Assembly (NCBI GenBank): GCA_002383285.1
Contig: DFXU01000007.1
Coordinates: 67,444-83,110, forward strand
Direction of reading: 5' to 3'
From: Caryophanales bacterium UBA4100
GTDB taxonomy: Bacteria > Bacillota > Bacilli > Paenibacillales > UBA4045
DNA length: 15,667 bases
Positions 1 through 6,992 of the stretch are shown here, one piece after another. Numbering within the stretch: position 1 is the stretch's first letter; every line of letters begins with the position of its first letter. Below the pieces are notes generated by a model. The model saw only the letters and a program-made list of their open reading frames with translations, was not told where the DNA came from and searched no databases. The position numbers and the translations under genes are program-made.

Positions 1-1
1 G

Positions 2-199
2 CTTGAGGCTGCAATGTTATCTGCGTATTACAGTCAGGCTAAGGAATCAAGTCAGGTGCCTGTGGATTACACGCAGATACGTCACGTTCGCAAGCCAAAC
101 GGTGCTAAACCAGGCTATGTGATCTATGACCGACAAAAAACCCTGTTTGTCACACCGGATGAGCAGCGTATTAAGCAATTAAAGCAGGAGCAGAAGTAG
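2..199 (+). CDS. rqcH: RqcH/NFACT family protein (fibronectin-binding protein A homologue), C-terminal fragment
   Basis: This is the last 65 codons of a gene that begins outside the window; the frame is open to the left edge. The visible residues, with LEAAMLSAYYSQAK followed by VDYTQIRHVRKPNGAKPG and then KTLFVTPDEQ, match the end of the NFACT-R domain of RqcH (also called FbpA or YloA). RqcH binds the 50S-peptidyl-tRNA complex left by a split stalled ribosome and adds C-terminal alanine tails in bacterial ribosome-associated quality control. The catalytic N-terminal NFACT-N domain is not in view, so it cannot be checked. A strong terminator follows about 40 bases downstream, making this the last gene of its transcript. 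The identification rests on family recognition of the C-terminal motif. Confidence 0.85.
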   Translation, partial: LEAAMLSAYYSQAKESSQVPVDYTQIRHVRKPNGAKPGYVIYDRQKTLFVTPDEQRIKQLKQEQK

Positions 200-238
200 A
201 CCTGTGAGCGAATGATATGGCAACAAATATATGTTGGA

Positions 239-285
239 AAAAAAGCTACAGGTGATCAATTCGGTCAATTGCCTGCAGCTTTTTT
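239..285 (+). terminator. Rho-independent terminator after rqcH
   Basis: An imperfect hairpin with outer arms AAAAAAGCT (239-247) and AGCTTTTTT (277-285) continues inward through CAGG/CCTG and G-T wobble pairs, with one A/C mismatch. The 3' arm is the U-tract and the 5' A-run could make it work in both directions. It lies inside the open frame that extends upstream of the LysE gene, which argues that frame is not translated from its most upstream start. Confidence 0.85.
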
Positions 286-313
286 GTTGCGACATTTTTT
301 TAACTGTTCTACG

Positions 314-330
314 ATTGGGCCTATCCCAAT
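314..330 (+). promoter_or_regulatory. Small leader hairpin upstream of lysE-type gene
   Basis: A perfect 6-bp stem, ATTGGG with CCCAAT, around a 5-base loop lies 38 bases upstream of the start codon. A second short inverted repeat, AGTAG-T-CTACT, follows at 341-351 just before the ribosome binding site. The hairpin has no T-run, so it is not a terminator. It could be an operator or leader structure, or chance. Confidence 0.25.
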
Positions 331-352
331 AAGATGTACAAGTAGTCTACTG

Positions 353-360
353 AGGGGGTG
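353..360 (+). promoter_or_regulatory. Ribosome binding site that fixes the lysE-type start
   Basis: AGGGGGTG sits 7 bases before a TTG codon at 368. The combination explains why translation should start there and not at the earlier in-frame codon at 212, from which the reading frame would run through the rqcH terminator. Confidence 0.6.
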
Positions 361-367
361 CCATCGA

Positions 368-997
368 TTGAACGTATTTCTCAGCTATATCTTGTTAGGA
401 TTGTCATTAGCAGCTCCTATTGGTCCAGTGAATGCCGCACAGCTGGATAAGGGAATCAAAGCTGGCTTTTGGCCCGCATGGTTAATCGGATTAGGCGCAA
501 TGGCTGCCGATGCTGTATTTATGCTGCTTATCTACTTTGGTTCAGCACATATCTTAGGCTCACCCTTCGTCAAGACATTCCTATGGTTATTCGGGAGCTT
601 TATTCTCTTATATAGTGGAATAGAAAGCTTGAATAAAACGAATAACATTCTGTCTCGATCCACTAAATCAAATGATGAATCCTCCCTAAAATCATTCACT
701 TCAGGATTCTTCATGACCTTATCCAATCCATTAAGCATCCTATTCTGGCTTGGTATTTACGGGTCTATACTTGCGAAGACTGCTGAAACCTATGGAGCAT
801 GGGATTTACTTATTTATAGCTCTGGGATTTTTATTGGGTTATTGATGTGGGATATAACAATGGCAACTGTCGCCAGTCTATCCAGCAAATTACTGAATGA
901 TCATATCCTTATGTTAATTTCTCGATTAGCTGGTGTATCATTGATTGGATTCGGACTATACTTTGGCTATCAAGCATTCCACATATTATTCCTATGA
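368..997 (+). CDS. LysE/RhtB-family amino acid exporter
   Basis: This 209-residue integral membrane protein probably exports amino acids or small metabolites. The N-terminal segment carries the family signature: a first membrane helix running into AAPIGPVNAAQLDKGIKAG (about residues 15-33), then GLGAMAADAVFM (41-52) with the conserved aspartate in helix 2. A hydrophilic loop (about 93-107) and an SNPLSILFW segment (about 118-126) follow. About six hydrophobic segments and the length fit the family. I chose the TTG at 368 because a ribosome binding site precedes it and the first helix starts directly after it; the longer frame from 212 crosses a terminator. The last 6 bases overlap the 3' end of the opposite-strand permease gene. 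The substrate cannot be read from the sequence; the family includes lysine, threonine and homoserine exporters. Confidence 0.85.
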   Translation: MNVFLSYILLGLSLAAPIGPVNAAQLDKGIKAGFWPAWLIGLGAMAADAVFMLLIYFGSAHILGSPFVKTFLWLFGSFILLYSGIESLNKTNNILSRSTKSNDESSLKSFTSGFFMTLSNPLSILFWLGIYGSILAKTAETYGAWDLLIYSSGIFIGLLMWDITMATVASLSSKLLNDHILMLISRLAGVSLIGFGLYFGYQAFHILFL

Positions 998-2323
998 TGC
1001 CCCCTGGTCTGCCTTCTTCCAATGCTTCCTCATAATCAAGGTAACTCCAGCGATAATACTGATGATGATTAGACTTGCGAAGAATCCTGGTCGATTCGTC
1101 TTATCGAATAAAGTGCCACACGCTGCAATCAGGATTACAGCAATGGCTGAGAAGGATTTAATCTGCCCCCATGCAGAAAGCTTAAGCAGCTTTCGTGCTG
1201 AGAATACAACAAATAACCATGTATAGAGCAGCATGAGGCCACCCGCAGTTGTTATGTATTCATATACCTTGTCTGGAAGCAGCAGCGCAATAACGATTGA
1301 TAAGATCATTCCGCATACCGTTAATACTAAAGAAGTATAGGGCAAATTTCGTTTACTCTTCTTCGAAAGTATTCTTGGAGCATCTCCATCTTGGGCTATT
1401 GTAAACATAATTCGAGTAACGGAGTACAACGATGCAACTAAGCTTGAGAATCCAGCAACAATAAGAATACCATTAAATATGTGAACAACAACCGTAAATT
1501 TAAGATCCTTCAGGGCAGTTATGAATGGACTCTCATCAGGATTGAATGAATCTAGTGGAGCTAGCAGCATAGCCAATCCGATGGCGAGAATGAATAAAAT
1601 CGTTATAATGGAAATCATCACTTTACCTGACTTAGGTGCATCCTTCGCCTCCTTTAAATCAGTTGCCATCAAGCCCATAACCTCTATACCTGCGAATGCA
1701 AAGAACACATACAGCAGTGCGGTCCACATCCCCATAAATCCGTGTGTAAAGAAGTCTTTCATTCGCTCTGGATCGTGCATATGTGCATTTTCTTTACCAA
1801 GAACACCTGGGATAACTAAACAGGCTAAGATGATAAACATAACAATAGCAGCAATCTTAACAACCGCTAGTACATTCTCCGTCTTCTCGAAACCCTTCGT
1901 TCCAAGCATGACGATAATAACCCCAAGAATGGCATATCCCGAAGCAAATATCCACAGCGGTGTATGTTCAAACCAATATTTGGTGAACAGACCCAATGCT
2001 GTAAGCTGGCTACCTAGAATGAGCATCTCCGAGGTCCAATACATCCAACCATGGCTAAAACCTGCCCAACGCCCATAAGCATTCTTAGAATATGCCCGGA
2101 ATGAGCCCTTCTCTGCATGCTGAACTATCATTCTAGCCAGTGCATCAAATACAAAATAGGTGATGATCCCGGCCATTAAGAATAAGATCAGCACAGAGAA
2201 GCCGCTTCTCTCGATCGCAATAGCTGAACCTAGAAAAAAGCCTGTTCCTGATGTAAATCCTAGCCCTAGAAGAGTTAACTGCCACCAGCTAATTTTCTTA
2301 ACTGTACCCGCTTCTTTGCCCAT
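992..2323 (-). CDS. APC-superfamily amino acid permease
   Basis: This 443-residue protein has about 12 hydrophobic segments and belongs to the amino acid-polyamine-organocation superfamily, which imports amino acids by proton symport or by exchange. Helix 1 has the glycine-rich substrate-binding break GLGFTSGTGFFLG (about residues 20-32), followed by the conserved GSFRAYSKNAYGRWAGFSHG region (about 73-92) at helix 3. The interrupted helix 6 region, with FFAFAGIEVMGLMATDLKEAKDAPKSG (helix 6 into the following loop), is also typical. An AGGTGG-like ribosome binding site (complement of 2332-2337) lies 9 bases before the ATG. It diverges from the J-like gene and converges with the exporter gene. 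It resembles Bacillus YbxG-type permeases, but the substrate is not identifiable by eye. Confidence 0.9.
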   Translation of the reverse strand: MGKEAGTVKKISWWQLTLLGLGFTSGTGFFLGSAIAIERSGFSVLILFLMAGIITYFVFDALARMIVQHAEKGSFRAYSKNAYGRWAGFSHGWMYWTSEMLILGSQLTALGLFTKYWFEHTPLWIFASGYAILGVIIVMLGTKGFEKTENVLAVVKIAAIVMFIILACLVIPGVLGKENAHMHDPERMKDFFTHGFMGMWTALLYVFFAFAGIEVMGLMATDLKEAKDAPKSGKVMISIITILFILAIGLAMLLAPLDSFNPDESPFITALKDLKFTVVVHIFNGILIVAGFSSLVASLYSVTRIMFTIAQDGDAPRILSKKSKRNLPYTSLVLTVCGMILSIVIALLLPDKVYEYITTAGGLMLLYTWLFVVFSARKLLKLSAWGQIKSFSAIAVILIAACGTLFDKTNRPGFFASLIIISIIAGVTLIMRKHWKKADQGAS

Positions 2324-2438
2324 CCCTTGCCACCTCCAACGAAAATCACTACAGATTATCGTGTGGATAATGACGAGAAACTATGCGGTGCCAAAACATG
2401 ATATGAGTAAAATAGTGGGTGAAGAGGAAACATAAGGC

Positions 2439-2446
2439 GAGGTGAT
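2439..2446 (+). promoter_or_regulatory. Ribosome binding site that fixes the J-like protein start
   Basis: The stretch GAGGTGAT is an extended match to the 16S anti-Shine-Dalgarno sequence and is placed 4 bases before the ATG at 2451. The alternative GTG start at 2442 lies inside this site and so is unlikely. Confidence 0.6.
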
Positions 2447-2450
2447 AATC

Positions 2451-3284
2451 ATGATTCAGGATGAAAAAGCATATGAGGATTTAGGTTTATCTATTAATGC
2501 GAGCCGACAACAGGTAGAAAAACGATATCTGAATGTTGTACGCAGATTACATGCTAAGGAAATGAGCGGCACCCTGTCGATGTTAGATGAAATCCAACTA
2601 AAGAGCGTTAATCAAGCTTATCGATTCATTCTTAATACGGAGATCAATAAATTAATCGAAGAATACCGCGTAAAGCACTATGGAAAATATAAGAGATTTT
2701 CGCAAGCAGCAGAGAAAGTCGACCACTTCTTGTACTATAATAAATTCCAACTTGTGGGGTGCATAGTGCTGCTCTTGTTCACTATGTTTTTTGTGACCGG
2801 TTATAGACATTTGAAACAAGAGCAGAGTGTGTCAGCTAATCTACCCGTACCAGATTTATCTATAATGGTGGCCGTTGATGATATGTTAAATCAAGATTAC
2901 TCTTCAGAACATTCATTAGAACAGCAATTGCTCCCCCTGTTGCCAGAATGGAAGCACATAGAGAGTACGCACCAAACAATGAAACATAACAGCTTACTGG
3001 CATTGCTTACTGAAAATCCCGATTTATATATTCTAGACCGTGATCAATTCATTAAGCTCTTACGCCTTGGCTATCTTCGCAAGATTGATGAATGGGATTC
3101 CTATGGTGTTGATTTAAGCAACGGCTCTCTCCCGGGCATGCTCAAATTCTATGGAAAACCATTAATTGCTGCAGTAAGCGTGAATTCTGAACATCCCGAG
3201 AAGGCAATTCACTTCATTCATCGTCTATATGACGATACAAAAATTAAGCTTGAAGCAAATAAAGTATTAGGCAGGCTCGATTAA
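2451..3284 (+). CDS. Membrane-anchored degenerate J-domain protein with extracytoplasmic domain
   Basis: This predicted 277-residue single-pass membrane protein has three parts. Residues about 6-62 look like a J-domain: AYEDLGLSINAS for helix I, EKRYLNVVRRLH for helix II, and SVNQAYRFIL for helix III. The HPD tripeptide that stimulates DnaK is replaced by HAK (about 34-36), so canonical Hsp70 stimulation is not expected. A basic stretch (about 70-90) precedes one transmembrane helix (about 100-118, with VGCIVLLLFTMFFVTG). The C-terminal about 155 residues should lie outside the cell. They contain PDLYILDRDQFIKLL and HPEKAIHFIHRLYDD, which resemble segments of family 1 extracellular solute-binding proteins; that resemblance is my inference. 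The partner and function are unknown. The gene diverges from the permease gene and its 3' end is 20 bases from that of gtaB. Confidence 0.75.
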   Translation: MIQDEKAYEDLGLSINASRQQVEKRYLNVVRRLHAKEMSGTLSMLDEIQLKSVNQAYRFILNTEINKLIEEYRVKHYGKYKRFSQAAEKVDHFLYYNKFQLVGCIVLLLFTMFFVTGYRHLKQEQSVSANLPVPDLSIMVAVDDMLNQDYSSEHSLEQQLLPLLPEWKHIESTHQTMKHNSLLALLTENPDLYILDRDQFIKLLRLGYLRKIDEWDSYGVDLSNGSLPGMLKFYGKPLIAAVSVNSEHPEKAIHFIHRLYDDTKIKLEANKVLGRLD

Positions 3285-3304
3285 TTGCAGGAGATAGATC
3301 AGCA

Positions 3305-4201
3305 TTACTCTCGCTTCCAGCTTTGTACCAGTGACGTTAAATATGCTTTAAGATCTGCTTCTAGCTCTTCCTTCTGCAAGGCAAGCTCGACAGTAGCCTG
3401 AATAAATCCAAACTTATCTCCTACGTCGTACCTTTTGCCACTATAGAGAAATGCAAGCATAGGATGGTTTACATTTAATTCTCTCAACGCATCGGTCAGC
3501 TGGATTTCTCCACTACGACTCGGCGTACTCTTCTCTAAGATGTCGAATACAGAAGGGTCTAATATGTAGCGTCCAATAATTGCAAGATTCGAGGGTGCTT
3601 CCTCTCGTGCAGGCTTCTCAACCAAATCGGCTATTCTAATAATCTCACCTGACACCGGATTATCGACAGAGCCTATTACTGGAGAGATGATCCCGTATTT
3701 ACTTACATCGTCATAAGGAACCTGGGATACCGCTACAATAGGTGCACGTGATTGTTCATACAACCGAATCATCTGAGCTAGGCATGGTGGCTCGGACTGC
3801 ATGATGTCATCCCCAAGTAATACAGCAAAGGGCTCGTTGCCAATAAACTTCCTAGCACACAGTACTGCATGCCCTAATCCAAGAGGCTCCTTCTGACGAA
3901 TATAGTGTATGTCAGCCATTCTGCCGATATCCACAACAAGACTTAGCAGCTCTTGCTTCTCTTTTTCAGCAAGCATCATCTCTAGCTCGACAGATCGATC
4001 GAAGTGATCCTCAATCGCTCTTTTATTACGTCCGGTAACAATAATAATATCCTCAACACCTGAAGCTATTGCTTCCTCAACGATATATTGGATTGCAGGT
4101 TTATCTACAATAGGCAGCATTTCTTTAGGCTGCGCTTTTGTTGCAGGTAAGAACCGTGTTCCTAGACCAGCTGCTGGAATGATCGCTTTTCGGATAGTCA
4201 T
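3305..4201 (-). CDS. gtaB: UTP--glucose-1-phosphate uridylyltransferase
   Basis: This cytoplasmic enzyme makes UDP-glucose from UTP and glucose-1-phosphate for teichoic acid glucosylation, glycolipids and other cell-surface polymers. The 298 residues match GtaB/GalU over the full length: the nucleotide-binding loop AAGLGTRFLPATKAQPKEM (10-28), the metal-site aspartates in LLGDDI (128-133), SKYGI (167-171), LVEKP (193-197), GEIQLTDAL (231-239) and GKRYDVGDK (255-263). Its ribosome binding site AAGGAG lies in the last two sense codons of the upstream PHP gene, 7 bases before the ATG, and the two genes are 4 bases apart. They are almost certainly co-transcribed and probably translationally coupled. 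No terminator is visible before the convergent J-like gene. Confidence 0.95.
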   Translation of the reverse strand: MTIRKAIIPAAGLGTRFLPATKAQPKEMLPIVDKPAIQYIVEEAIASGVEDIIIVTGRNKRAIEDHFDRSVELEMMLAEKEKQELLSLVVDIGRMADIHYIRQKEPLGLGHAVLCARKFIGNEPFAVLLGDDIMQSEPPCLAQMIRLYEQSRAPIVAVSQVPYDDVSKYGIISPVIGSVDNPVSGEIIRIADLVEKPAREEAPSNLAIIGRYILDPSVFDILEKSTPSRSGEIQLTDALRELNVNHPMLAFLYSGKRYDVGDKFGFIQATVELALQKEELEADLKAYLTSLVQSWKRE

Positions 4202-4205
4202 TAAC

Positions 4206-5045
4206 TCACTCCTTCAATAATTCTAGAATACGTGCATCTATTCGCCTCGAGCCAATTGCTCCATGAAAGGTCACTCCCGCTTTAGTACCGTGGAAATCAG
4301 AGCCAGCGGTTACAATTAATCCATGACGAGTGGCCAATTCATAGTAATGCTGCTGCTGCTCTTCGTTATGGTCAGAATGATAAGCTTCGATCCCATCAAT
4401 ACCGTACTGGATAATATCTAATACAATATCCTCATTGTTGTACAAGCCTGGATGGGCTAAAACCGCTTTACCTCCAGCCTCTCTAATCCATTCAATTGCT
4501 TCTTTAGGACCAATACGCGGCGGATTAACATAGGCCGCCCCTCCCTTACCCAGGTACAATTCAAAAGCCTCCGCAACTGTATGCACAAACCCTCTTGCTA
4601 CGAGTACATCAGCAATATGTGGTCTACCCAATGTCTGATCGACACTCTTCTGCTTAGTGAGGTGATCGTGCACCTCATTCATTGTTATGCCAATACCTAA
4701 CTCACTTAGACGACTAAGTATGAGATCATTGCGAATATTACGTGTACTACGAAGCTGAGCTAGACGTTCATTGAATATAGAGCTTTTATCGTCCATGTAA
4801 TAACCAAGGATATGAACGTCAACACCACGTTCTACAGTGCTGATCTCAACACCAGGCACAACTTCTATACCAATACGCTCTCCCTCTTGACGTGCCTCAT
4901 CAATGCCTGAGACCGTATCATGGTCCGTAATTGCAACAGCGACAAGACCAGCTTGGAGCGCGAGACGGACATTGTGTGCTGGCGTGCACACCCCATCTGA
5001 TGCAGTAGTGTGTGTATGTAAGTCTACATAATTTATCATATCCAT
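4206..5045 (-). CDS. PHP-domain phosphoesterase (RNase AM / nucleoside bisphosphate phosphatase-like)
   Basis: This 279-residue metal-dependent phosphoesterase has a complete set of PHP metal ligands: DLHTHTTASDG with HxH (10, 12) and D17, ITDHD (39-43), E67 in GVEIS, H78 in VHILGY, GRPHIA (H143), LAHPG (H198) and the final SDFHG (D250, H252). A mid-protein insert (about 120-160) is typical of the YciV/TrpH-type group, whose characterised members hydrolyse 3',5'-nucleoside bisphosphates and trim RNA 5' ends. The exact substrate is inferred. The open frame extends 19 codons further upstream to 5102; I prefer the ATG at 5045 because the PHP fold begins directly after it and AGGGTGGG lies about 9 bases before it. 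The stop codon overlaps the start region of gtaB. Confidence 0.85.
   Translation of the reverse strand: MDMINYVDLHTHTTASDGVCTPAHNVRLALQAGLVAVAITDHDTVSGIDEARQEGERIGIEVVPGVEISTVERGVDVHILGYYMDDKSSIFNERLAQLRSTRNIRNDLILSRLSELGIGITMNEVHDHLTKQKSVDQTLGRPHIADVLVARGFVHTVAEAFELYLGKGGAAYVNPPRIGPKEAIEWIREAGGKAVLAHPGLYNNEDIVLDIIQYGIDGIEAYHSDHNEEQQQHYYELATRHGLIVTAGSDFHGTKAGVTFHGAIGSRRIDARILELLKE
4209..4214 (-). promoter_or_regulatory. gtaB ribosome binding site embedded in the PHP gene
   Basis: The codons for the last two residues of the PHP protein (Lys-Glu) spell AAGGAG, and the stop codon follows at once. The gtaB ATG comes 7 bases after the site. This arrangement is typical of translational coupling. 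Confidence 0.7.
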
Positions 5046-5100
5046 TAGTAGAAACCCACCCTTATTTGTATATGTCAACCATATTAAAGATCCATTCCAC

Positions 5101-5127
5101 AAAAAACAAGCATGCAGCTATATGCTG
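5101..5127 (-). terminator. Possible terminator between the unknown-function gene and the PHP gene
   Basis: Reading the minus strand, a short stem AGCAT/ATGCT (5122-5126 with 5109-5113, 8-base loop) is followed by TTG and a run of six T's (complement of 5101-5106). The stem has only 5 bp, and an alternative CAGC/GCTG pairing overlaps it, so it may be weak or leaky. Confidence 0.4.
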
Positions 5128-5153
5128 AATGCTGATTACATTCGTCCAATTAA

Positions 5154-5573
5154 TTACCTGCGCTTACGACTATTCTTAATGAGCGTCATTCTCCGGGAGT
5201 GTCGTAGCCAAGAGTAGTAAGATTTAAGGTCGCGCAGCTCCATCGTTTCACTCATTCGCCCTAAGAAGGTTACTATGATCATCTTATGTAACTGGTTTCC
5301 AACAAGATCTGTCTGATCTAGATTGCCAAACTCAGCGACCATTACTAAATCGTCCTCAACAAGATAGACATCCTGCTCATTCCTATAGTAAGACTTTATT
5401 TGCTCCAGCTTAAGCTGATTCCACAAATATTCACATATATCTCCAATAGACTCATCACCGTGGACAATTCTGTCGTTCCAGCGCGTAAGTGCATGATTCG
5501 TTATTACGATATCGGCTACTTTCTTATCCCCTAGGGTGACATGAAAAGGTTCGTATGTACTCCAACGGTCCAT
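5154..5573 (-). CDS. Small basic protein of unknown function
   Basis: I do not recognise a named family. The product has 139 residues from the ATG at 5573, which has AAGGA 7 bases upstream. A TTG at 5588, with GGGAG 8 bases upstream, would add five residues and is also possible. The middle reads as a compact alpha/beta domain, with ITNHALTRWNDRI (about 24-36), VYLVEDDLVMVAEF (about 69-82) and MIIVTFLGRM (about 97-106). The C-terminus is strongly basic (RHSRRMTLIKNSRKRR), suggesting contact with nucleic acid or ribosomes. The HA-x-x-R-W-x-D-R start recalls small RNase or toxin-type folds of the RelE/DUF4258 kind, but that is a loose resemblance. It lies between ylbG and the PHP gene on the same strand; there is no signal peptide or membrane segment. 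Confidence 0.75.
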   Translation of the reverse strand: MDRWSTYEPFHVTLGDKKVADIVITNHALTRWNDRIVHGDESIGDICEYLWNQLKLEQIKSYYRNEQDVYLVEDDLVMVAEFGNLDQTDLVGNQLHKMIIVTFLGRMSETMELRDLKSYYSWLRHSRRMTLIKNSRKRR

Positions 5574-5661
5574 AACTCGATCCTTCAATACTAAAACTCC
5601 CTTCTGAATGGGACCTAAAGCCTATTTTATGAGCTCTTATTCCTAGTTTACTTCATTTCAC

Positions 5662-5685
5662 GAAAATATCCAATTGGACATTTTC
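5662..5685. repeat. 24-bp near-perfect palindrome after ylbG
   Basis: On the minus strand the arms GAAAATGTCC and GGATATTTTC flank AATT, with all positions pairing and only one G-T wobble. It starts 8 bases after the ylbG stop codon. It could be an intrinsic terminator, with the U-rich part inside the 3' arm and little T beyond it, or a dimeric regulator's operator upstream of the unknown-function gene. The sequence does not decide between them. Confidence 0.6.
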
Positions 5686-5693
5686 ACAAATAA

Positions 5694-5954
5694 TCAGTAG
5701 GTGTAGGATTTTGCCTTGTCAGGCATACTAGAGCTGTATTCTGTTCTTATTTCTGTACGGTAAGACCGCTCAACTGCTTTCACATAGGGGAATTTCGACA
5801 GTTGAATAGCTGTTGCCTCGTATTGAGCCGCATCCATATACATCACTACATATTTCATCCGTTTGGAGATATAATGAACTGAACCAAATTTCTCTAAACC
5901 ACGAGCTGATTTAATATCACTAACCCATACTATAGCTCCAATTCTCTCATGCAT
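5694..5954 (-). CDS. ylbG: YlbG family protein (DUF2129)
   Basis: This 86-residue cytoplasmic protein matches the YlbG family end to end. It has an N-terminal strand RIGAIVWVSDIKSARGLEKFG, the central HYISKRMKYVVMYMD and the hallmark C-terminal PDKAKSYTY. The function is not established; in Bacillus subtilis ylbG lies directly next to ylbF. Here an asparaginase gene on the other strand separates them. AGGGAG lies 8 bases before the ATG. A perfect TATAAT box sits upstream, so ylbG probably has its own promoter. Confidence 0.93.
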   Translation of the reverse strand: MHERIGAIVWVSDIKSARGLEKFGSVHYISKRMKYVVMYMDAAQYEATAIQLSKFPYVKAVERSYRTEIRTEYSSSMPDKAKSYTY

Positions 5955-5985
5955 TCTTCAGACTCCCTTTCTAATGTATTCACAT

Positions 5986-6014
5986 ATTATATGGTATTGT
6001 ACTATAAACTTTAG
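5986..6014 (-). promoter_or_regulatory. Candidate ylbG promoter
   Basis: On the minus strand a perfect TATAAT (complement of 5986-5991) stands about 32 bases before the ylbG ATG. At 17-bp spacing the -35 position reads CTAAAG, a poor match to TTGACA, so activity might be weak or depend on another factor. It lies in the 75-base region shared with the divergent asparaginase gene. Confidence 0.4.
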
Positions 6015-6029
6015 GGAGTGATTGAACTT

Positions 6030-6983
6030 ATGTCCCAAGACCTATTCACCGTTCGTTGTATTCGCGGTGAGCTAACTGAAAGCATTCATCTCGTACATGC
6101 AGTTGTTACAGATTCAGATGGATCCATTATTGCACATTCAGGAAATCCTCGATATCTAACGTATGCCCGTTCAACTGTTAAGCCCATACAGGCAATTGCA
6201 ATAATTGAGGCTGGAGCAATCCAACAACACAATCTGACCCAATCGGAAATTACTGTAATCTGCGCTTCCCACAATGGTGAACGTGAGCATGTTGAATGTG
6301 TAACATCTATATTGAATAAAATAGGTATGAGCACTGCTGATTTATATTGTGATATCCGTGATAATTGTTCAGGTAAGCATGCGGGTATGCTTGTATTAAG
6401 CAGTATGTTGGGCATTAGTGCTTCTGGATATCAGCAATCTCAACACCCGGTCCAGAAGAGAATTGCCTCAACGGTGGCCTCTATGTGTAATGCGGATACT
6501 TCACAATTAGTGACAGCAATTGACGGTTGTGGGGTCCCTGTCTTCGGAATGTCTATTCAGCAATTGGCAATAGGATTTGCACGATTAGGAATACCACCAG
6601 CTTGTGTTCATACTGATCGTAAGTATGCATGCGATATCGTTATAAATGCCATTCGACACTCACCATTCCTGCTAGCAGGAACCGATCGGTTCGATACGGA
6701 TTTAATACGCATAACTTCTGGTAGAATAATTGGAAAGATGGGCGCTGAAGGAGTGTACGCATTTACAGTCCCTAGTCAAGGTATCGGAGCTGCTATCAAG
6801 ATTGTTGATGGCGCAGATCGAGCTCTATATCCAGCAGTTGTGGAAATTCTTCATCAGCTCAAGCTACTTGGAGACAGTGAACTGATGAAGTTACTTCCTT
6901 ACCACAAGCCTAATTTAATCAATCGACACGGTGAAATTGTTGGATGGATACAACCTGAATGTATCTTAAGCTTGAATGCATAG
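6030..6983 (+). CDS. Asparaginase II family (ReAV-type) L-asparaginase
   Basis: This 317-residue cytoplasmic enzyme is expected to hydrolyse L-asparagine to aspartate and ammonia. It belongs to the Asparaginase_II family typified by Rhizobium etli ReAV, not to the AnsA/AnsB fold. From the ATG at 6030, the catalytic signatures are RSTVKPIQ (S48, K51), CASHNGE (S80), CSGKHAGML (C113, K116), DGCGVP (C167), KMGAEG and AIKIVDGADRA (K257). As I recall, these positions match the two Ser-Lys pairs and the Cys-Lys-Cys zinc site of ReAV. I prefer this ATG to the GTG at 6018, because that GTG overlaps the AGGGAG ribosome site. The gene lies alone on the plus strand between ylbG and ylbF, and its end is 9 bases from that of ylbF. 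Confidence 0.9.
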   Translation: MSQDLFTVRCIRGELTESIHLVHAVVTDSDGSIIAHSGNPRYLTYARSTVKPIQAIAIIEAGAIQQHNLTQSEITVICASHNGEREHVECVTSILNKIGMSTADLYCDIRDNCSGKHAGMLVLSSMLGISASGYQQSQHPVQKRIASTVASMCNADTSQLVTAIDGCGVPVFGMSIQQLAIGFARLGIPPACVHTDRKYACDIVINAIRHSPFLLAGTDRFDTDLIRITSGRIIGKMGAEGVYAFTVPSQGIGAAIKIVDGADRALYPAVVEILHQLKLLGDSELMKLLPYHKPNLINRHGEIVGWIQPECILSLNA

Positions 6984-6992
6984 CTCAGGCAC

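Noticed and set aside
212..367. Upstream extension of the LysE-type gene to an earlier start
   Set aside because: It crosses the rqcH terminator, has no membrane-protein character, and a ribosome site plus the family N-terminus support the TTG at 368.
1521..2078. 185-codon plus-strand open frame opposite the permease
   Set aside because: It is a mirror of permease coding sequence, with no recognisable domain and no ribosome site; the permease motifs are convincing.
5073..5078. Perfect TTGACA box on the minus strand before the PHP gene
   Set aside because: No -10 box lies 16-18 bases downstream; that position falls in the ribosome site region, so a promoter is not supported here.
6086..6415. 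109-codon minus-strand open frame opposite the asparaginase
   Set aside because: It shadows a gene with complete family motifs and shows no protein-like pattern of its own.
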